DNA of 64,000 bases from Notamacropus eugenii. Lineage: Eukaryota; Chordata; Mammalia; Diprotodontia; Macropodidae. The stretch's first letter is position 1, and every line of letters begins with the position of its first letter. A program made the position numbers and the translations under genes. Positions 58,191 through 64,000 of the stretch are shown here, in pieces. The DNA is taken from NCBI RefSeq assembly GCF_028372415.1, contig NC_092873.1, positions 350,611,890 to 350,675,889 of the forward strand. The letters run 5' to 3'. The notes under the pieces were generated by a model, which made no database searches, was not told where the DNA came from, and saw only the letters and a program-made list of their open reading frames with translations.

Positions 58191-59338
58191 TTCCTTTCCC
58201 CCTGACCCACTCTCAACTGTAGCAGAAAAAGTTCTTAACACCGAGGTAACATTTTGAATTGTGTGTGTGTGTGTTTGATCCTTGAGGATGGAGATAGGAG
58301 AAAGATCACCAAAAGGACTTCCCCATTATGAATTCCCACCCACCACAATTCTCTCCAGTTTCCCACACGTACATCCCACCACACTGTAACTGAGGCGAAA
58401 TGAACCCCGTGGATTTGAATGTCTTCTAAAGCTAGTAGCTTGGAGCGGAGACAGGGGCTACAAAATTTACTAGGATCCGCCTGGAGAATTTGAAGAGAGA
58501 GGCGCACCTCAGGAAAGAACAAAAATAAACGGGCCGTTTCCACAGCTAGCTCAGTCCCCCGGCCAGGCAGGGAGGCAGAGAGACAGCGAAGGATTCATCT
58601 GGCTTTGAAACGCACTTTGTCCAGACACCAGAAAAGATGGTCTTGGAATGTTTGTGTGATGCTGCAGGGGACCCGTGAAGCCATTCAGGTATTTCTGCAA
58701 GAACTTGACAGAATACTTGGTTTGCCAGCTTTCTGGGGGATCTATCGTTATCTGTTGCTGTCCCTGATAGGTGCAAGTTCCAAGACCTTGTGTCTTCTCT
58801 AAACTTTGTATCTCTCCCAGCACCTAGATAGTAAGGAGGGATGAAGGGAAGGAAGGAAAGAAGAGGGCTGGAGGGAAGCGAGGAAGTCAATCAATAAGGG
58901 CAAAACCCGCATGAAACGAATTTGGCGTAAAAGATGGCAAGTAGAGGAAATGGCCCTTGAGGTGGTAAACCCTTCCAGTCCCCGGAACTGAGTGGGCAGT
59001 TTGAAGCGGGGTTAGGAGGCTCCAGTCTTCACTCTCCTGTGGTTAAAAGCTGGCACTCTGACTAGGATTTAAGGTCATTTCTTACAAGGCAGCATTGAAG
59101 TAGTGCAAATTCATGGACGTTGCTCAGGACCCGCGAGAAAAGAAGTTCCCAGGGTTGAATGATCTGCATATACACAACCTTCTTGCTTCATTTTGCCTTG
59201 AGTAGGCGAAACCCCAACCAGCCTCAAATTGTGTTTGTTTAATAAGGAAAAGATTTTTGCCCGTTTCCAGTTAACATTTCTTAATTTAGAGACAAAGACT
59301 CGGTCAATTGCTAAGCTCCTGGCGCCCAGCCGCAATGA
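58191..59338. other. Unique DNA, no gene seen
   Basis: Only a short (GT)n at 58260-58274. The rest is unclassified. Confidence 0.4.
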
Positions 59339-59339
59339 A

Positions 59340-59362
59340 GGTGTGTGTGCGTGTGTGTGTGC

Positions 59363-59459
<97 letters not shown>

Positions 59460-59460
59460 T
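59340..59460. repeat. (TG)n(AG)n compound microsatellite
   Basis: (GT)-rich 59341-59380, then about 38 near-perfect GA units to 59457. Confidence 0.97.
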
Positions 59461-61335
59461 GTGTACACGTGTGCAATTGGGAGATGAGGTACGGGCGCCA
59501 CGGAAAAGTCCGTCCAAACTCTGCAGGGGCGGGAGGAGATACAGACATTCATAGAGAACAAGGAGAAAGTGTAGCCGCAAGAGGCTACATTTTTTTTACA
59601 TGTAAATACTGTAAAGTGGTTGGACTGATTGAATAGGCAAACCTTTTTAATAGAAATATCCCAGACAGAGGGAGAAAAGTAATTGGGGTAATGTACTAGA
59701 AACTGACTAGAGAAAATGATCGGTAGACTAGTGAGTGAATGGTATAAATCTATAGATTTTTATTTTTATCAGCTCTTGCAAAGTCTGGTCACACCACGGT
59801 ATGGTGGAAGGAGCTGGAGCAGGCAGAAGAGAAGGAGGGATTGTGTTCTTCCTCGGCTAAGGGCTGTGGTAGAGGAATGTAAATGAGAGGAGTCCATCTC
59901 ACCTCCACTGCCCCCCAGCCTCTCTGTTGGGGTAGCTGTGACCGACAGGGATGGGATCAAAAGGATAGAGTAGGCCATGGCAAGGAGTTGGGTGCAGAGA
60001 GGTGGAGTCCAGCGAGCCTACCAGAGAGGTAGGTGGTGATGGTGAGGTCTAGAGCAGAACTTCTTAAACTTTTCCCACCGAGACCCCCTTCAGCGCTTCT
60101 TAAACTGTGGGTTGAGACCCATGTGGAGGACCTTTCTGCTCTTGTAGAGGAAGGGGAGGAATATTCAACTGCCCAATAGTCCTCATTTGTTCCAATTAGC
60201 TCCCCTTGAAAACGGTTACACATTGGAAGGTCACACAAGAGGGGTGGAGGCTGGGATTTCTGGGAGACTGGAGAAAGGAATGAGACGGCAGGGAAGAAAG
60301 ATAAAGGGCTCAGAGGCCACAGTGAGGGAGACTAAAACAGAATCTGCTCCTTCTCTCCTAGTCTTTTCCTTCCCCTCATCTGAGAAGGTCAGAGGAGGAG
60401 AAACTCATCCACTCACAGGAGATTTATCCCCAGAGTAAGAGTGGGAGTGATCCAAGGACACAAAGAAGGATTTGGGGGTGAAGGAATCTGTCCTGTTTGA
60501 CCATTTTGTGAACTAGTATTTTGGGGGTTCACCACATACCACTCTTCACCTGGAGTCACTGAGGCCACCTCATTTCCCCTTACTGCACTGATAGGGTGAG
60601 GGTTAGAATTAGGGTCAGGCCAAGAGTTGGCATTTGGGGTAGTGGGGATTGGCAAGGCTGTTACTGAAGCAGGGTTTGGACATGTCCAACTCTTTGGAAA
60701 TGTCTAAAGGAATGAATTCAGGAGAGAGGGAGAGAGAATAAGCACAAAGAGAGAAGGCCTATCCTTCATTTTCCTCTTCTCACCTCAGCCTTTCTCCCTT
60801 CTCCTTCTTCAACTTTCTGGGCTCCCAATGCTAGCTTAGATTTACAGAAATTCCTGTAACCTCCACTTCCTCAACTCAAAATCCCCAACCACAAGACACT
60901 TAGGAAGGTGTTTTATTTAAAACAGACACAAAGTCTTCTAGGGCCCCCAGTGTGATTTCAGTAGATCCTGTCCCCCCAAGCTTCTCACCCGAGCAAGGAA
61001 GGGTGTGTCACAGAATATATGCAGATGTATGCAAATTAGAATGACCCAACCCCAGTCTCCAGATTTATGGCTGGCCAGCCTGGACTAAGAAAGACTGGTC
61101 CCTCCCCTCTTCCCCCATTTCCCCAGCCCCACCCCTGACTCACCCTCCGGCATGCAGCCTGGAATGCCACCTCCCCAGCCCAGTTTCCTCCCACTTGGGA
61201 AACAAGCTCCTGGAATCATCCCAGAGCCCAAATCTGGAATATCAGGAGTTGAAGGAGCATCTGGTTTGGGGAACAGGTAGAGGAGGGGACTACTGCTCAC
61301 CTTCTGAGGAAGCAGTAGTAATGGACAGCAAGGGA
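59461..61335. other. Mostly unique DNA with a MER5-like scrap
   Basis: A hAT end-like piece at 60057-60125 (CAGAACTTCTTAAACTTTTC) follows a TCTAGAG. A POU octamer ATGCAAAT with AAATTA lies at 61029-61038. No gene. Confidence 0.5.
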
Positions 61336-61339
61336 TCGA

Positions 61340-61540
61340 GCTAGGCTAAAGAATCAGAATCTAGGCTTTCTACCACCTTTTACTATGATTTCAGGCAAAT
61401 TGCTAAAGCAAGCCTCCGTTTTTTCATCTGTAAAGTAGAGCTAATAATACCTGCCCCAGGTCTTCTCTACCTCACTAGGCTGTTGCAAGGAAAGTACTTG
61501 GTAAACCTTAGAGCCCTTTATAAATGTGAGTTATAAAAAT
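61340..61540 (+). repeat. MIR3-type SINE
   Basis: GATTTCAGGCAAATTGCTAA, AATAATACCTGCCCCAGGT, TTGCAAGGAAAGTACTTGG, TATAAATGTGAGTTAT. A matching end appears again at 62005-62110. Confidence 0.7.
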
Positions 61541-61544
61541 AATT

Positions 61545-61786
61545 TTGTTATTGTTCAGTCGTGTCCCATTCTGTGTGACCCCATTTTCTCAGTAAAGATA
61601 CTGGAGTGGTTTGTTATTTCCTTCTCCAGCCCATTTTACAGATAAGGAACTGAGGCAGAAAGGGTTAAGTGTTTTCCCAGGGTCACACAGTTAGTAAGTG
61701 TTTGAGGTCAGTTTTGAACTCAGGAAAACGAGTCTTCCTGATTCCAAACCCAGTGCTCTATCCAATGAGCAACCTAGCTGCCCTAT
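61545..61786 (-). repeat. Marsupial composite SINE
   Basis: Antisense: TTATTGTTCAGTCGTGTCCC, GATACTGGAGTGGTTTGTTA, CCCAGGGTCACACAGTTAGT, then GAGCAACCTAGCTGCCC head complement. Confidence 0.9.
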
Positions 61787-61789
61787 TAT

Positions 61790-62005
61790 AATAGTATGTA
61801 GCATTTATGTAGCACTTCAAGGTTTGTAAAGTGTTTTGCAAATGGCTGTTTCATTTTATCTTCACAACAACCCTGGGAAGCAGGTGCTATCATTATCCTC
61901 ATTTTACAGATGAGCAATACTGAGTCTAAGGGAGGTTAGATGACTTGCCGAGGGTCATACAGCTACTAAGTGTCTGAGGCTGGATTTGAACTAGGGTCAT
62001 ACATT
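61790..62005 (-). repeat. MIR3-type SINE
   Basis: GCATTTATGTAGCACTTCAA, GGAAGCAGGTGCTATCATTA, TTTTACAGATGAGCAATACT, GTGTCTGAGGCTGGATTTG. Confidence 0.8.
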
Positions 62006-62380
62006 GCTTGCAGTGCTGGGTAAATATGAGTTATTATTATACTACTTGCCTTGCCACTCAGTGTTGTTATAAGTGAAGCACTTTAGACCTACAGAAATGA
62101 AAGATGTTATTAATTATAATAAAAGATTGTTGAAATCCCCTCAGTGGGGACTTTAAAAGAAGAAAGCATGTGGAAAGCAGGCTTTGGTAGGTGGCTAAGA
62201 ACCAGAAATAAGGGTGCAAGTATGAAGAGGGGGCAACCAAGTCCTGGAGCTGGAGAATTGTGAGGGGGAAACATGTAACATCATATTGTGAAGAGTGGGC
62301 TGGATTTGAAAAAGGATTTCTATCAGAATGCCACCTAATAGGAAGTCCAGCTCATAGGAACATGAAAGGAATAATTTAGT

Positions 62381-62554
62381 CAAAGTGTTTCTAAAATGTT
62401 TTGTTTTTCATGGACCCTTTGGTAGTATGCAGGAACCCCTTCCCAGAATAATGTTTTTAAATGCATAAAATTACAAAGAAATCAGTTATACAGAAATGAA
62501 GTTATCAAAATGTTTTAAAAACCAAATTCACAGACCCCAGGTTAAGAACCCCTG
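62381..62554. mobile_element. hAT-type non-autonomous DNA transposon
   Basis: Ends CAAAGTGTTTCTAAAATG and CCCCAGGTTAAGAACCCCTG, with flanks ATTTAGT and ATCTAGT. The interior is shared with 28676-28863. Confidence 0.8.
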
Positions 62555-62830
62555 ATCTAGTTCATTTTATAGGGGAGGAAACTGAGGGCCAGGGAAGTAA
62601 AATAACTTAATCAAAGTCACACAGGTAGTAAATGTCACAGGGGGAGTTAAACTCAGGTCTTCTCAACTCCAGAACAAGAGTTTAAACACCCCTCTCTCCA
62701 TGGATCATGCTATGTGAACTTTGGAAAGTCACCCTGTCTCTCTCTGGGTCAGTTTCCTCATCTGCAAAATGAAGGGTTGGGACTAATTGACCTCTGAGCT
62801 TCTTCCAGCTCTAAATCTATGACCTTCTAG
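62555..62830. repeat. Antisense MIR then sense MIR
   Basis: 62560-62690 antisense (TTTATAGGGGAGGAAACTGA). 62705-62825 sense (GGTCAGTTTCCTCATCTGCA, CTTCCAGCTCTAAATC). Confidence 0.75.
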
Positions 62831-63255
62831 TGCCTTGTAGGTTTCCCTCTCTAGACTGTTTCTTATGCTTTTCCCCCATTACTAGTAATATCCTCCCACC
62901 ATCTTGGGTCCCATTTTAATTGAATCCTTCATTCAAAAGTAGCTAAAAGCCCCTTCCTCTAGACCTGAGTACCTAGAAGATGGAGTTCTCTGCCTCTTTT
63001 GATTCCCTTTACATACCTTCACTGGGTTCAGTGCCCTTAACAACCCAATAAGTAAAGAGAATGAGTTCTAAGTATATTGGAGGAATGAACCTTCACTGCC
63101 AGAGGCCCCAAGTATTGAATCACTAGAGTCTGGGGTCAGGGCAAGGGGGTAACAAACACTTGCCCTTTTATAAATAATCCTCCCCTATATGGTATCTCTC
63201 TTGAACCCAGGTCACCAGACCACGCAAGCCAGGGGATTTTAAGGTAGGAGATGAA
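62831..63255. other. Unique DNA, nothing recognised
   Basis: No gene or repeat seen. Confidence 0.4.
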
Positions 63256-63259
63256 ATGA

Positions 63260-63420
63260 ACTTAACCTCTGTTTGCTTGTAAAACGGGGACAATAATAGT
63301 ACCTACCTCCCAGGGTTGTTGTGAGTATCAAATGAGGTGATATTTGTAAAGCTCTTAGCACAGTGCCTAGAAGATAGTAGGTGCTATATAAATGTTAGCA
63401 GCTGTTATTATTCATTATTA
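63260..63420 (+). repeat. MIR3-type SINE 3' half
   Basis: AATAGTACCTACCTCCCAGG, GTTGTTGTGAGTATCAAATG, GCTCTTAGCACAGTGCCTAG. Confidence 0.8.
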
Positions 63421-63454
63421 TTTTCCTCTTCTCAATCCTGCCAGAGTTCATGCT

Positions 63455-63720
63455 ATACTTGAGGCAGTTAAGTCATACAGTGGATAGAATGTTGGATTTG
63501 GAGTCAGGAAAACCTGAATTGAGTCTTGTCTGCAATGCTTACTTGCCATGTGGTCCTGGGCAAGTCAGTTCAATTCCATACAACTCAGTTTCCTCATCTA
63601 TAAAATGGGAATGTAATATAGACCTTACTACAAAGGGCTGTTATGATCAAATGAGACAGTATGGATAAAGTGCTTTGCAAACCTTAAAACACTTCCTAAG
63701 TGCTACCTACTGTAACCTTA
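63455..63720 (+). repeat. MIR3-headed SINE
   Basis: GGCAGTTAAGTCATACAGTG head, CCATGTGGTCCTGGGCAAGT, CTCAGTTTCCTCATCTATAA, AAGGGCTGTTATGATCAAAT, GTGCTTTGCAAACCTTAAAA. Confidence 0.8.
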
Positions 63721-63842
63721 CTGTTGCTGAGCTTTTTACTTGAGATAAAGCTTCCATCTCTCTTATTTCTTCTCTTCTGCTGCTAGCTGTCACTGCCACT
63801 CCCTCAGTTCCAAGGAAACCAGTATGTTCCCCTCCCCCAAAT

Positions 63843-64000
63843 TTTGTTGTTGTTCAATCCTGTCTGATTCTTGGCGACCCCATTTGGGATTTTCAGTGCA
63901 GAGATACTGGAGTGGTTGGCTCTTTCCTTCTCCAACTCATTTTATAGATGAGGAAACTGAGGCAAACAGGGTTAAGTGACTTGCTCTCAGGGTCAAACAG
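63843..64000 (-). repeat. Marsupial composite SINE, cut by window edge
   Basis: TTGTTGTTGTTCAATCCTGT, GGCGACCCCATTTGGGATTT, GAGATACTGGAGTGGTTGG, TTATAGATGAGGAAACTGAG; runs off the right end. Confidence 0.9.

Noticed and set aside
59111-59636. Several open frames on both strands
   Set aside because: All are the translation of the (TG)n(AG)n tract.
52000-64000. Possible exons of neighbouring genes expected near DLX4 in human (for example TAC4 or KAT7)
   Set aside because: No conserved peptide or splice-flanked exon could be recognised. In human these genes lie far beyond this distance.

Overview
The window is genomic DNA from a marsupial; the species cannot be fixed by eye. The host group is inferred from the repeats: tRNA-headed SINEs with short A/T-rich microsatellite tails, many MIR-type SINEs, long antisense L2 fragments, marsupial-style L1 3' ends and small hAT-type elements. 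No retroviral LTR pair, gag, pol or env remnant was recognised. There are two recognisable protein-coding genes, together forming the DLX3-DLX4 bigene homeobox cluster. DLX3 lies on the + strand (coding 9496-13028, three exons, 286 aa). DLX4 lies on the - strand (coding 50605-43405, three exons, 243 aa). They are convergently transcribed and about 29 kb separate their stop codons. || Layout. 1-9180: DLX3 upstream flank, with an antisense L2 broken up by SINEs, a strong CTCF-like motif at 4343, a GC/CpG-rich unique block at 6725-6965 and an AT-rich tandem palindrome at 8647-8730. 9180-14585: DLX3 promoter with CCAAT box and CpG island, three coding exons and a ~1.55 kb 3'UTR ending at an AATAAA. 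14586-42500: intergenic region, mostly MIR, L2, L1 and hAT debris, but with repeat-free islands rich in TAATT, octamer, TCF/LEF and TFAP2-like motifs. The best of these is 32700-33240. 42500-51060: DLX4, with a 4.8 kb intron 1, a 1.7 kb intron 2 and a large CpG island. 51061-64000: DLX4 upstream flank, with no recognisable gene, many MIRs and L2 3' ends, a long (TG)n(AG)n tract and SINEs at the right edge. || How it fits together. The DLX pair arose by an ancient tandem duplication. In vertebrates such pairs share intergenic enhancers serving pharyngeal arch, limb, tooth, placenta and skin expression. Here DLX3 looks almost unchanged from other mammals. DLX4 keeps a DLX4-type homeodomain but has a very different N-terminus. 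The repeat-free TAATT-rich islands between the two convergent genes are the most likely shared control elements. I found no undescribed protein system. The most worthwhile leads are these candidate enhancers, the upstream minimal ORF in the DLX3 leader, the absence of the human G-run mutation site in DLX3, and several nested or very recent repeat events.
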